Shown: positions 8,393 to 16,054 of the stretch, one piece after another
How positions within the stretch are numbered: the first letter of the stretch is position 1
How the letters are laid out: the number at the start of each line of letters is the position of its first letter
Assembly: GCA_009886815.1 (NCBI GenBank)
Contig: QXYP01000023.1
Coordinates: forward strand, 1 to 19,456
DNA: 19,456 nt
Source of the DNA: Halieaceae bacterium
GTDB lineage: Bacteria; Pseudomonadota; Gammaproteobacteria; Pseudomonadales; Halieaceae
Reading direction: 5' to 3'
The notes under the pieces: generated by a model
Databases searched by the model: none
The model's input: the letters and a program-made list of their open reading frames with translations, nothing else
What the model was told of the DNA's origin: nothing
Program-made: the position numbers and the translations under genes

Positions 8393-9367
8393 TCACTCAT
8401 AGGCGCTATTGCCCTTGCCCGGCGGTACCACTTCATAACCCGGCTCCTCGGGTTCGTCATCAGTCATTTCCGGGGGAAAGCCCTCTGCAAGCACTTGCGT
8501 CTCACAGGCTTCCTCCAAACGTCGAATAATATTGGGCGACCACTCCCGTTCACCAAACCTGGCCTGTCCGTCTTCAAAGATCTTGATCAGCTGGGGAGAG
8601 ATTTCCAGAGGTACGCCGGCCTGGTCGGCCATGCTTTGAAATAGGCCGATGTCTTTTAATACCAGGTCCATGGTGAAGTTAATGTCACGACTGCCATTTA
8701 AAATAACCTGACTTTCGGTTTCATGGACAAAGGAATTGCCCGACGAAATGCGAATGGCTTCGTAAACGGTGGCTAGGTCGAGGTCAGACTGTTGGGCCGT
8801 CACCAGCGCCTCACAAAGGGTGACCAAATTGGCCGTTGCCAGGTAGTTGGTCATCACCTTTATTTTCGATGCGCTGCCCAAGGACCCACTGTGTAAAACC
8901 CGCCGCCCCAGCACGGTTAATAACGGCAAGATTTTTTCGAACACCGGCCGTTCACAGCCCGCCAAAATGGCGATGTTGCCGGTGGCGGCACGATGACAGC
9001 CACCAGAAACCGGGCAGTCAGCGGGGGCTGCACCAGTCTGCGCGACCTTGTGCCCCAAGCGCTGCACCTCACGGTAGTCGGTGGTGCTCATTTCTATCCA
9101 TATTTTCCCGGGTTTTAGGCCGGCAATCACCCCGTCTTTGGCCTCCATAACCTCCGCGCAGGCCTTTGGGCTCGGCAAACAGGTAATGATCACGTCAGCG
9201 GCTTCTGCCATTTCAGCAGGGGAGTTGGCCCATTGCGCGCCGCCGTCCAGAAACGGTTGTGCCAGCGCCTGATCGAGATCGCGAACGATTAAGGGAATGT
9301 CATTGCGGAGCAGGCTACCCGCCAGCTTTGATCCCACATTACCCAATCCAATAAATCCTACTCGCAT
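8393..9367 (-). CDS. 3-hydroxyisobutyrate dehydrogenase family NAD(P)-dependent oxidoreductase
   Basis: The 324-aa cytoplasmic beta-hydroxyacid dehydrogenase has an N-terminal Rossmann motif GFIGLGNVGSKLAG (GLGNVG 7-12). The substrate-binding DCPVSGGCHRAATGN lies at about 118-131 (Ser121-Gly122-Gly123), and the catalytic lysine is probably Lys170 in KIKVMTN. Members oxidise 3-hydroxyisobutyrate, tartronate semialdehyde, hydroxybutyrate or related acids. The exact substrate cannot be read. It is somewhat longer than the usual 290-300 aa, because an acidic Pro/Glu-rich tail (TDDEPEEPGYEVVPPG) follows the second domain. It is divergently transcribed from the alcohol dehydrogenase/enolase-superfamily operon across 94 nt, so it may share their regulation and pathway. 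Confidence 0.92.
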   Translation of the reverse strand: MRVGFIGLGNVGSKLAGSLLRNDIPLIVRDLDQALAQPFLDGGAQWANSPAEMAEAADVIITCLPSPKACAEVMEAKDGVIAGLKPGKIWIEMSTTDYREVQRLGHKVAQTGAAPADCPVSGGCHRAATGNIAILAGCERPVFEKILPLLTVLGRRVLHSGSLGSASKIKVMTNYLATANLVTLCEALVTAQQSDLDLATVYEAIRISSGNSFVHETESQVILNGSRDINFTMDLVLKDIGLFQSMADQAGVPLEISPQLIKIFEDGQARFGEREWSPNIIRRLEEACETQVLAEGFPPEMTDDEPEEPGYEVVPPGKGNSAYE

Positions 9368-9461
9368 GGCGGTGTTATCCTTCTAGCCAATAAAAAAATT
9401 GATAACTTCAGTACGTTAAAGTGCGTAAATTACTGGATTCAACGCCTAAGGAAAACGAAAA

Positions 9462-10541
9462 ATGAAAGCGGCAGTTTGTCGGGCTTTTGGGCGCCCTTTA
9501 ACCATTGAAGATGTCGATATTGCAGAGCCCGGCGCGGGTGAGGTCAAGGTTCGGTTAACCGCTTGCGCCATTTGTCACAGCGATGTCATTTTAGTGGATG
9601 GCGGTTGGGGTGGTGATTTACCCGCAGTGTACGGTCACGAGGCCGCAGGTATCGTGGCATCAATCGGCCCAGGCGTCACAGGTTTGAAGCCGGGGGATCC
9701 TGTGGTGGTAACACTTATTCGCTCTTGCGGCAGTTGTCACTATTGTAATCAGTCAATTGAAACCCAGTGCGACGGTGTTTTTCCTTTAGACCAGCAAAGC
9801 CCATTATCGGATAGCAGCGGCCAAGTTGTGTCCCAAGGGCTTAACAGCGGCGCTTTTGCTGAGCAGGTGGTTGTAGAGCAAAGTCAGGTTTGTGTCATTC
9901 CCGAGGATATTCCATTGGACGTTGCATCAATTTTAGCCTGCGGTGTACTGACGGGTTTTGGTGCGGTGGTTAATACGGCGCAGGTCAAGGCGGGTAGTAC
10001 GGTAGCTGTCATAGGCTGCGGCGGTGTCGGGATTAACAGCATTCAGGGTGCGGTTCATGCCGGTGCCTCACAGGTTATTGCGCTCGATTTGCTCGATGAA
10101 AAGTTGGAGCTTGCCCAGCAGTTCGGAGCGACACACGCTGTTAATAGCGCTGAAAAAGACTGTATCGAGCAGGTTATTGCACTGACAGGTGGTCGCGGCG
10201 TTGACTATGTATTTGTCACTGTGGGTGCGAAGGCGGCCATTGAGCTGTCAGTCAATTTGCTGGGGAAGTCTGGCACTGCTGTTATTGTTGGAATGCCAGC
10301 ATCGGGTGTTATGGCACAGTATGACCCCGGCGAGTTGGCAGCTCGAGGTCAGTCTGTTCTGGGATCTAAGATGGGGTCAGGGTCGGTGAAGCGCGACATT
10401 CCTAAGTTAGCGGCTTTGTACCAGAGCGGTGAGCTCAAGCTGGATCAGATGATCAGTGGGCGGTACGCATTAGAGGAAATTAATGAAGCCATTGCTTCGG
10501 TCAAACGGGGCGAGGCATTACGTAACGTGGTCATTTTTTAA
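9462..10541 (+). CDS. Zinc-dependent alcohol dehydrogenase (MDR superfamily)
   Basis: The 359-aa enzyme has both zinc sites intact. Catalytic ligands are Cys38, His59 (GHEAAG) and Cys160 (ACGVLTG). Structural ligands are Cys89, Cys92, Cys95 and Cys103. The NAD-binding motif GCGGVG is at 185-190, and ALDLLDEK provides the acidic residue expected for NAD preference. It resembles the class III/aryl-alcohol branch of zinc alcohol dehydrogenases, so the substrate may be an alcohol, an aldehyde or a sugar/hydroxy-acid derivative. The ATG follows AAGGA with a 9-nt spacer. The TAA stop overlaps the ATG of the next gene (TAATG at 10539-10543), so the two are translationally coupled and probably act in one pathway. 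The promoter must lie in the 94-nt divergent gap, but no convincing boxes were found there. Confidence 0.94.
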   Translation: MKAAVCRAFGRPLTIEDVDIAEPGAGEVKVRLTACAICHSDVILVDGGWGGDLPAVYGHEAAGIVASIGPGVTGLKPGDPVVVTLIRSCGSCHYCNQSIETQCDGVFPLDQQSPLSDSSGQVVSQGLNSGAFAEQVVVEQSQVCVIPEDIPLDVASILACGVLTGFGAVVNTAQVKAGSTVAVIGCGGVGINSIQGAVHAGASQVIALDLLDEKLELAQQFGATHAVNSAEKDCIEQVIALTGGRGVDYVFVTVGAKAAIELSVNLLGKSGTAVIVGMPASGVMAQYDPGELAARGQSVLGSKMGSGSVKRDIPKLAALYQSGELKLDQMISGRYALEEINEAIASVKRGEALRNVVIF

Positions 10542-11749
10542 TGGTGATTAAAGAGTTCGAAACTTTCGTCGTTGGCAACCCACCCCCACGCTTTGGTGGG
10601 CGTTATTTTATTTTTGTGAAGCTGGTAACCGATACGGGCATTGTCGGTTATGGCGAAGTCTACTGCGCCACTTTTAGTGCCGAAACGGTCGAAGTGATGC
10701 TCAGAGATACCGCAGAGCGGTTTGTCGTTGGTCACGACCCTTTTCATATTGAGAGGCTTTGGCGTCGAATCTACGGTGCGGGCTACAACCTGCGTCCTGA
10801 CGTCTCGTTGGTCAGCGTTCTGTCTGCCTTGGAAATGGCTTGCTGGGACATTGTTGGCAAGGCCTGTGATAAACCGGTTTATGAGCTATTGGGTGGAAAG
10901 GTTCATGAGCGCCTGCGCAGCTACACCTATATTTACCCTTCTTCGGGTGACGTTTATCCCGAACCCGGCGACACGGATAATGTTTATGTTAACCCCGATA
11001 GGGCGGCACAGCGTGCGCTTGATTACGTGAAGCAAGGTTTTACTGCGGTTAAATTTGATCCTGCCGGTCCGTACACGATTTTTGACGGAGGCATGCCTAC
11101 GGGGCAGGAACTAGACCGCTCTGAAAAGTTTACTCGCCGTATTCGGGAGGCGGTGGGCCCCGATGTCGATTTGTTGTTTGGCACTCACGGACAATTTTCT
11201 CCGGCCGGGGCTATTCGGCTCGCTAAGCGACTCGAGCCCTACGACCCCCTTTGGTTCGAAGAGCCCACGCCTCCTGAAAATACCGCGGCCATGGCTCGTG
11301 TGGCTCGAGCAACCTCTATTCCGGTGGCTACGGGTGAGCGCCTTTGCACCAAGTACGAATTTGCCAGGGTCTTAGAAGACGGTGCCGCTTCGATTTTGCA
11401 GCTTAACCTCGGGCGTGTTGGCGGCCTGTTGGAGGCCAAAAAAATAGCGGCATTAGCCGAGGTGCACTACGCCCAGCTTGCGCCTCATATGTACTGTGGC
11501 CCGATTGTGGGGGCGGCTAACATTCAGTTGGCCACCTGTTCGCCGAATTTCCTAATACTCGAAGGTATTGAAACCTGGGGCGGCTTTCAGGCGGAGTTAC
11601 TCAATACGCCTGTTATGTGGGAGGCGGGATACGTGATTCCCTCTACCGAGCCAGGACTCGGTGTTTCACTCAATGAGGCGGTTGCCCGTGCTAACCCATG
11701 GCGGGGTGATGAGCTCCACTTAGAAATGGGCGTGGAGCCTGTTCGATAA
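10541..11749 (+). CDS. Enolase superfamily protein, mandelate racemase/muconate lactonizing type (sugar-acid dehydratase-like)
   Basis: The 402-aa protein has the enolase-superfamily N-terminal cap (about residues 1-125, with the ALEMACWDIVGKA and PVYELLGGK motifs) and a C-terminal barrel. The closest recognisable group is D-galactonate/mannonate dehydratase-like MR proteins, which take a proton from the carbon next to a carboxylate and eliminate water. Recognisable barrel residues are Lys171, His216, Glu241 in WFEEP, Glu266 in TGERL and His316 in LAPHMYCGP. At the end of the third strand the sequence is LLFGTHGQFS (211-220). Gly214 sits where a metal-binding Asp is normally found, and that could alter or abolish classical metal binding. 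The start overlaps the alcohol dehydrogenase stop by one base. Substrate is unknown. A sugar acid or hydroxy acid shared with the dehydrogenases on either side is the simplest guess. Confidence 0.92.
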   Translation: MVIKEFETFVVGNPPPRFGGRYFIFVKLVTDTGIVGYGEVYCATFSAETVEVMLRDTAERFVVGHDPFHIERLWRRIYGAGYNLRPDVSLVSVLSALEMACWDIVGKACDKPVYELLGGKVHERLRSYTYIYPSSGDVYPEPGDTDNVYVNPDRAAQRALDYVKQGFTAVKFDPAGPYTIFDGGMPTGQELDRSEKFTRRIREAVGPDVDLLFGTHGQFSPAGAIRLAKRLEPYDPLWFEEPTPPENTAAMARVARATSIPVATGERLCTKYEFARVLEDGAASILQLNLGRVGGLLEAKKIAALAEVHYAQLAPHMYCGPIVGAANIQLATCSPNFLILEGIETWGGFQAELLNTPVMWEAGYVIPSTEPGLGVSLNEAVARANPWRGDELHLEMGVEPVR

Positions 11750-11993
11750 CCCAAGCGGCACCTCAGATAGACGCCTTTATGAGGCTCTAGCCCTTGGAGC
11801 CGCTGCTCAAAATAGCGAATGACGCCAATCCTCGCCTCGGTAACTGAGCCTTCTGTGAGCGGGTCGGATTCGTAAAGAGGGGTCGCGGCCGGTTGTTAGT
11901 GACAGCGAAGGGCAAAAGCGCGATATTGCTCTCGTTACCGTTACCGGGAACATGAGCTACTGAGTTTTAATCCCCTAAGAGGTGCCGACCCAA
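11750..11993. other. Intergenic region between the enolase-superfamily gene and agmatinase gene
   Basis: The 244-nt gap holds no credible reading frame. It contains a weak hairpin, GGCTC (11783-11787) with GAGCC (11797-11801) and a 9-nt loop with no T run, and a short direct repeat CGTTACCGTTACCGG near 11935-11946. The agmatinase promoter presumably lies here, but no convincing -35/-10 pair could be picked by eye. Confidence 0.4.
11977..11982 (+). promoter_or_regulatory. Ribosome binding site deciding the agmatinase start
   Basis: AAGAGG lies 11 nt before the ATG at 11994. The alternative GTG at 11982 shares its first G with this site and would have no ribosome site of its own, so the ATG is preferred. 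Confidence 0.55.
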
Positions 11994-12938
11994 ATGTCGT
12001 TAGAAACAGATTTCGCCATGACTCGTGAGAGCCTAAAAGGAGTTCAAGACGAGTCGACCTACGGTGGCATTACCAGTTTTATGCGCCGTCGCTACTCCCG
12101 TGATCTGTCCGGGGTCGACGTTGCGGTTCTCGGTGTGCCCTTTGACCTTGCGACCACCAACCGTGCTGGAACTCGGTTAGGGCCAAGGGGCATTCGTACC
12201 GCCTCTGCGAGCTTGTCTTGGGAGAATCAGGTTCAGGGGTGGGATTTTTCGCCTCTGGAAGAACTCGCGATTGTTGATTACGGCGACTGCCCCTTCGATG
12301 CCGGGACCCCGGACAAAGTACCCGAGCAAATTTATCAGCAGGCCCGGGATATTTTGGCGACTGACACGGCCTTGTTGTCACTCGGTGGCGACCACTTTGT
12401 GTCGTACCCCCTGTTGCGGGCCCACGCGGAAAAATATGGCCCTCTGGCGCTGATTCACTTCGACGCCCACTCCGATACCTGGGAAGACGACGGCCCACGC
12501 ATTGACCACGGCACCATGTTTTATCATGCCGCCAAAGAGGGGTTAGTGGTGCCTGAGCATTCGGCCCAAATAGGCCTGCGTACTTACAACGAATCGACCA
12601 TGGGTTTTAATATTTTTGATGGCCCCACGGTGCATGAGCAAGGTGCGGTTGCTATTGCGCAGCAGGTAAGAGGTATCGTGGGTGACAGACCCTGCTACCT
12701 CACTTTCGATATCGATTGTCTCGACCCGAGTTTCGCTCCGGGTACGGGAACACCGGTTGTGGGTGGGCTCTCTACCCACCAAGCTCTGCAGCTTTTACAA
12801 AACTTGCGGGGTGTCAATTTGGTGGGCATGGATGTGGTTGAGGTGGCGCCACCTTACGATGTCAGCGAGATTACGGCTTTGGCAGGGGCCACCATGGCAC
12901 TGCAGCAGTTGTGTTTGTGGGCTTATTGCCGGCGCTAA
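11994..12938 (+). CDS. speB: Agmatinase (ureohydrolase family)
   Basis: The 314-aa binuclear manganese enzyme would hydrolyse agmatine to putrescine and urea. All six metal ligands are visible: His134 in GGDHF, Asp157/His159/Asp161 in HFDAHSDTW, and Asp239/Asp241 in TFDIDCLDPSFAPG. The stretch DHGTMFYHAAKEGLVVPEHS strongly resembles E. coli SpeB, which favours agmatinase over arginase. Guanidinobutyrase and guanidinopropionase of pseudomonads are close relatives of the same length and remain possible. A GTG at 11982 would add four residues but collides with the ribosome site. No arginine decarboxylase gene is in the window. The gene stands alone, 244 nt after the enolase-superfamily gene and convergent with the outer-membrane protein gene. 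Confidence 0.92.
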   Translation: MSLETDFAMTRESLKGVQDESTYGGITSFMRRRYSRDLSGVDVAVLGVPFDLATTNRAGTRLGPRGIRTASASLSWENQVQGWDFSPLEELAIVDYGDCPFDAGTPDKVPEQIYQQARDILATDTALLSLGGDHFVSYPLLRAHAEKYGPLALIHFDAHSDTWEDDGPRIDHGTMFYHAAKEGLVVPEHSAQIGLRTYNESTMGFNIFDGPTVHEQGAVAIAQQVRGIVGDRPCYLTFDIDCLDPSFAPGTGTPVVGGLSTHQALQLLQNLRGVNLVGMDVVEVAPPYDVSEITALAGATMALQQLCLWAYCRR

Positions 12939-13067
12939 AGCCGCTCGCCTGACGGGGCTGTAGCGCGGCTGCTGTGAAGGTTGTGGTGACTAAAAAGCAA
13001 CGCAGTGGCTAATACGGCAGTGACCATTTTTGCACTGACTGTTAAACCTTTTGTTCCCCAAAACTGT

Positions 13068-13082
13068 CGTTGAGGATCAACG
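13068..13082 (-). terminator. Weak hairpin between convergent genes
   Basis: CGTTGA-GGA-TCAACG is a perfect 6-bp stem with a 3-nt loop between the convergent agmatinase and outer-membrane protein genes. On the minus strand it is followed after four bases by TTTT. Low stem GC and the short T run make it a weak terminator candidate for the outer-membrane protein gene. Confidence 0.3.
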
Positions 13083-13093
13083 TTGCCCATTAG

Positions 13094-13119
13094 CGCCTCA
13101 AAAATTACGCCTCAAAAAT
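13094..13119. repeat. 14-bp-spaced tandem duplication at the stop codon of the outer-membrane protein gene
   Basis: CGCCTCAAAAAT occurs at 13094-13105 and again at 13108-13119, separated by TA. The right copy includes the stop codon (13112-13114) of the outer-membrane protein gene. The left copy is an exact downstream echo of that gene end, consistent with slippage duplication of a 14-bp unit. Confidence 0.85.
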
Positions 13120-13876
13120 CGAATCTCACGCCCACAGCCGGGCCGTACTGTTTCATATCGAATTTGAAACGATCGGCGCCTTCGCCGTCTTCGTAGTCAA
13201 AATCGAGGTAACGATAGCCCAATGTCAGGCTTGACCAGTGATTAAATCGATAGGCGAAACTGCCACTGACTACCATGACCATATCCGAGCCCACACCGAA
13301 GCCGCCCACGAGGGCCGAACCGGTGAAGTCCCAATGCGCACCAAGGGGTGTTTCGTACGCCATGCCAACAACGGGATCTACCCAGTCGTCGCCAGCGCTC
13401 TGTTGGCGGGTTTCAGACGGCCCGGTAAGAGAAACGCCGGTCGTTAAGTCGTTAAAAAGAGCGCCGCCCAAAAGCCGAAATTCTTTGTTAAGGCGGTAGG
13501 ATGCCGTGGTGATGACCGTTGTTTGTTCGACATTGACCTCGCCACTTAAAGCCCCGCGGTCACCTTCGCCGTCCATTTTAAGGTCCATACTGACGATATC
13601 GAGCTGCACACCCCAGCGCTCGCCTTCACCCCGGTACAGGCCTAAAAATGCGCCGTCGAGGGCATCAAAAACGTCCCCAGCATCCATATCTACGGCGGTG
13701 TCGAAGGGGCCAATACCGCTGGTGCCGTCGAGGGTCGGCGCCAAAATATAAATTAACGCCTGATTGGACCAGGCCTTATTGTCGGCCGCCGCGACACTGA
13801 GCGCGCTGCAAAGCAGCAGCATGGCTGCAAAAGGTTTAGCAATGTTGGTGAGGGGTGGCAATCCTTGTGACCTCAT
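13112..13876 (-). CDS. Outer-membrane beta-barrel protein of unknown function
   Basis: The 254-aa product has a signal peptide (hydrophobic AAMLLLCSALSVA, likely cleavage after AAA near residue 31). The mature part alternates polar and hydrophobic residues with Gly- and aromatic-rich strands, for example WGVQLDIVSMDLKM, ASYRLNKEFRLLGGALF, WDFTGSALVGGFGVG and SSLTLGYRYLDFDYEDG. It ends in VGVRFDF. A terminal Phe with alternating hydrophobics is the classical assembly signal for outer-membrane barrels. About eight to ten strands fit the length, so it is a small barrel and not a TonB receptor or large porin. The start is backed by a near-perfect AAGGAGG at 6-nt spacing, which suggests strong expression. 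Function and ligand are not recognisable. The Asp/Gly-rich loops (DMDAGDVFDALDGA) could bind cations. Confidence 0.88.
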   Translation of the reverse strand: MRSQGLPPLTNIAKPFAAMLLLCSALSVAAADNKAWSNQALIYILAPTLDGTSGIGPFDTAVDMDAGDVFDALDGAFLGLYRGEGERWGVQLDIVSMDLKMDGEGDRGALSGEVNVEQTTVITTASYRLNKEFRLLGGALFNDLTTGVSLTGPSETRQQSAGDDWVDPVVGMAYETPLGAHWDFTGSALVGGFGVGSDMVMVVSGSFAYRFNHWSSLTLGYRYLDFDYEDGEGADRFKFDMKQYGPAVGVRFDF

Positions 13877-14053
13877 AACATTCCTCCTTGGGAATAAACA
13901 TGGGTTCGTTGTGTGGGTATGGGCTCGTTAACATGATGGCTGCATGGCAAAACATTAAAGCGCTCTGCTGGCAGCGGCTTTTTGGCAGACTCGATGCTTA
14001 ATAAAACACCATGCCTCAATAAGAGACGCCGCCTAACTCAGCTCCCTAAGCCC

Positions 14054-14080
14054 CGGGCAGGCTACTGCCCGTACATTTTT
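14054..14080 (+). terminator. Hairpin followed by T run in the 294-nt gap between minus-strand genes
   Basis: CGGGCAG-GCTA-CTGCCCG is a perfect 7-bp GC-rich stem with a 4-nt loop (14054-14071), followed after four bases by TTTTT (14076-14080). It has intrinsic-terminator form on the plus strand, although both flanking genes are on the minus strand. For minus-strand transcripts it would be a stem without a U tract, lying about 100 nt past the copper monooxygenase stop. The rest of the 13877-14170 gap holds no credible gene. Confidence 0.45.
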
Positions 14081-14170
14081 GTGCCTATGATACCCACTCA
14101 AACACGCTGAGATTGTCTGAGGCTTTATCAAATCCCGTCAGTGCCAGAGCTTCCGTTTAACCTGTGATCG

Positions 14171-15967
14171 TTAGCGTCCCGCTTGCCCACCGTCTATCGT
14201 CGCTTTGGGTCTCGCTGCCAAGCTCTCCGGCGTATCCCCCAAATAGCGGTAGGTGGTAAAGCCAAAAAACATTTCGTGCATGGTTTGTAAGCCAAACCGC
14301 ACGGGCATGTTGGGGTTGGGGTTGTAGGGGTTGCGGTCAGAGTTATCCATAGCACCCTGGGCAATGAGGCGAGTTCCTGCGGGCAGGAGCACGGGCTCTT
14401 CCAACTGATAATTAAACTGCCAGTTAAAGTCGTACTTGGGCACCGACAACAACACTTCCGAGCTGCCGTCGGGGTATTCGGCAATATATTTCATATGCTT
14501 GCCGCGGTAGTGCATGTGGGGCATGAGGCTGTAGAGCAGGGCATCGCGTTCAATTTCTTGCACGCCCTCAAGGGGATACTCTTTGGCATTGGGTGGAATC
14601 AGGAATCGACGCTGGCCAGCAGAGCCTCCAGACATCACGTACTTGGGGGGCTTGTCATGCAGGTAAATACCGATCTTGGTCTCATCGGTGGTTGCTTTGC
14701 CCGTGGTGGTGTAATGCATTTGTAACAACAGGCTAGAGCCCGCGCGTATTAGGGCGCCTGAGTCGTCACGCCAAATATCGGGTTGGCGCCCCGGGGCAAA
14801 GCCGCCAATCGAATCGCCGAGTGCGCCATCGTCGTTGCCCGCCCCAGCGGTACGATCAGCTGGGCTCGAAAGATAGGTGATGACATGGTGTAACACTTTG
14901 CGGTCCCCGGGCACGTACTCCACGGCGCGCAGCCAAATGTCTTCGTCCAAATTGAGGGGAACCGGGACATAACGGTAATCAATGACGCCGGTGGCCGGTA
15001 TTTCCTGAGCAGGAACCGTCAGCACAATATCGGGTTCACCCATTGAAAACGTTGCGTCGCTAAATGCTAGGGCCTTCAAAGGATCGGGCTGATCATCGCC
15101 CGGTGCCCCGGCATCAATCCAGTGCACCAGCGTTTGCAGCTCCTCAGTGGATAGTCCGGCCGCTTCCTGAACGGGGCGCCCTACATGGGGGTCAAGTTGG
15201 CCGGGAGGCATGCGTCGGGTCAGCAGCACTTCTTTCATCATGCGCGACCACCCACGGACCATGGCGTGCTCGGTCATGGCCCAGGGACCAATGCCGCCTA
15301 CGTGATGGCATTTCACGCAGTGTTGCTCGAGTATGGGGGCGATATCGGCCGAATAACTGGGCGGTGCCTTTGCATGAGCGTCTTTGGCAGCGAAGGTAAT
15401 CAGGCAGCCGGGAGCTTCGGGAACGTTTTCGGGCAGGGGGCTTCCCGCTAGGTGGGCATCAAGGGCGTCGCGCAAGTAATGATTGGCCGCTTCAGCTTTT
15501 TGGGTTTCATAGTGCAGGCGGTCATCAATAGGGCCGCGATACACCACTTTCTGAGTCTGTGGGTTAATGATAAAAACTTCAGAGGTGCGATCAACGCCCA
15601 ACGACTCAGCGATCAGTTGGGTTTCATCAATGAGTATGGGGAAGTCGAAACTAAAATCGGTGGCTTCGGCCACAATGCTCGCGCGATTGTCCTGGGGCTG
15701 GGGGTTGAGCATAAAAAACTGCACCCCCTGATCGGCATACTGGTCACGAATCGCGCTTAGCTGAGGCACGCTGTTACGAACAATGGGGCAGCCGTTGCCC
15801 TGCACAAAAATAACAATGGCCTTTTGGTCGCCATACCAGCTCAGCTTGTGGTGTTTTCCGGTCTGGTCCAACAGCGCAAAGTCACCAATGCGCTGCGACT
15901 CGGCAGCGTGAACTAACTGCGCCATCAAAATACCCATTGCCATCGCAATGCTAAAGACTACTTTCAT
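14171..15967 (-). CDS. Exported fusion: redoxin + cytochrome c + PHM-like type II copper monooxygenase
   Basis: The start is the ATG at 15967-15965, with GGAGG 5 nt upstream and a signal peptide right after it (residues 1-21, cleavage near VHA-AES). A longer frame to 16030 is unlikely. The 598-aa product has three parts. Residues about 25-175 are a redoxin/AhpC-TSA fold with a single Cys60 in GNGCPIVRNSVPQL. Residues about 200-290 are a cytochrome c segment with heme motif CVKCH (217-221) and probable axial Met253 in RRMPPGQ. Residues about 310-580 resemble peptidylglycine/dopamine beta-monooxygenase: His360-His361 (LHHVITY), His418 (LLQMHY), His484 and His486 (MPHMHYRG) and Met566 (MHEMFFGF). 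These match the two copper sites in order. It is probably periplasmic and oxidises an unknown C-H substrate. The divergent neighbour is an RND/MMPL transporter. Confidence 0.9.
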   Translation of the reverse strand: MKVVFSIAMAMGILMAQLVHAAESQRIGDFALLDQTGKHHKLSWYGDQKAIVIFVQGNGCPIVRNSVPQLSAIRDQYADQGVQFFMLNPQPQDNRASIVAEATDFSFDFPILIDETQLIAESLGVDRTSEVFIINPQTQKVVYRGPIDDRLHYETQKAEAANHYLRDALDAHLAGSPLPENVPEAPGCLITFAAKDAHAKAPPSYSADIAPILEQHCVKCHHVGGIGPWAMTEHAMVRGWSRMMKEVLLTRRMPPGQLDPHVGRPVQEAAGLSTEELQTLVHWIDAGAPGDDQPDPLKALAFSDATFSMGEPDIVLTVPAQEIPATGVIDYRYVPVPLNLDEDIWLRAVEYVPGDRKVLHHVITYLSSPADRTAGAGNDDGALGDSIGGFAPGRQPDIWRDDSGALIRAGSSLLLQMHYTTTGKATTDETKIGIYLHDKPPKYVMSGGSAGQRRFLIPPNAKEYPLEGVQEIERDALLYSLMPHMHYRGKHMKYIAEYPDGSSEVLLSVPKYDFNWQFNYQLEEPVLLPAGTRLIAQGAMDNSDRNPYNPNPNMPVRFGLQTMHEMFFGFTTYRYLGDTPESLAARPKATIDGGQAGR

Positions 15968-15972
15968 ACCTG

Positions 15973-15977
15973 CCTCC
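15973..15977 (-). promoter_or_regulatory. Ribosome binding site fixing the start of the copper monooxygenase fusion
   Basis: GGAGG on the minus strand lies 5 nt upstream of the ATG at 15967. It supports this start over the frame extension to 16030, which would place 21 Cys-rich residues ahead of the signal peptide. Confidence 0.75.
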
Positions 15978-16054
15978 TGCAGATTTTCTGCGCCTTTACA
16001 GCAGCACAGTGCCCAATATTTTACCGACATTAGGCTCAGTTTCCATGTGCTTTA

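Noticed and set aside
11783-11801. Hairpin after the enolase-superfamily gene as an intrinsic terminator
   Set aside because: Only five base pairs with a 9-nt loop and no T run.
15968-16030. 21-residue N-terminal extension of the copper monooxygenase fusion
   Set aside because: It would precede the signal peptide and run through the GGAGG ribosome site of the preferred ATG.
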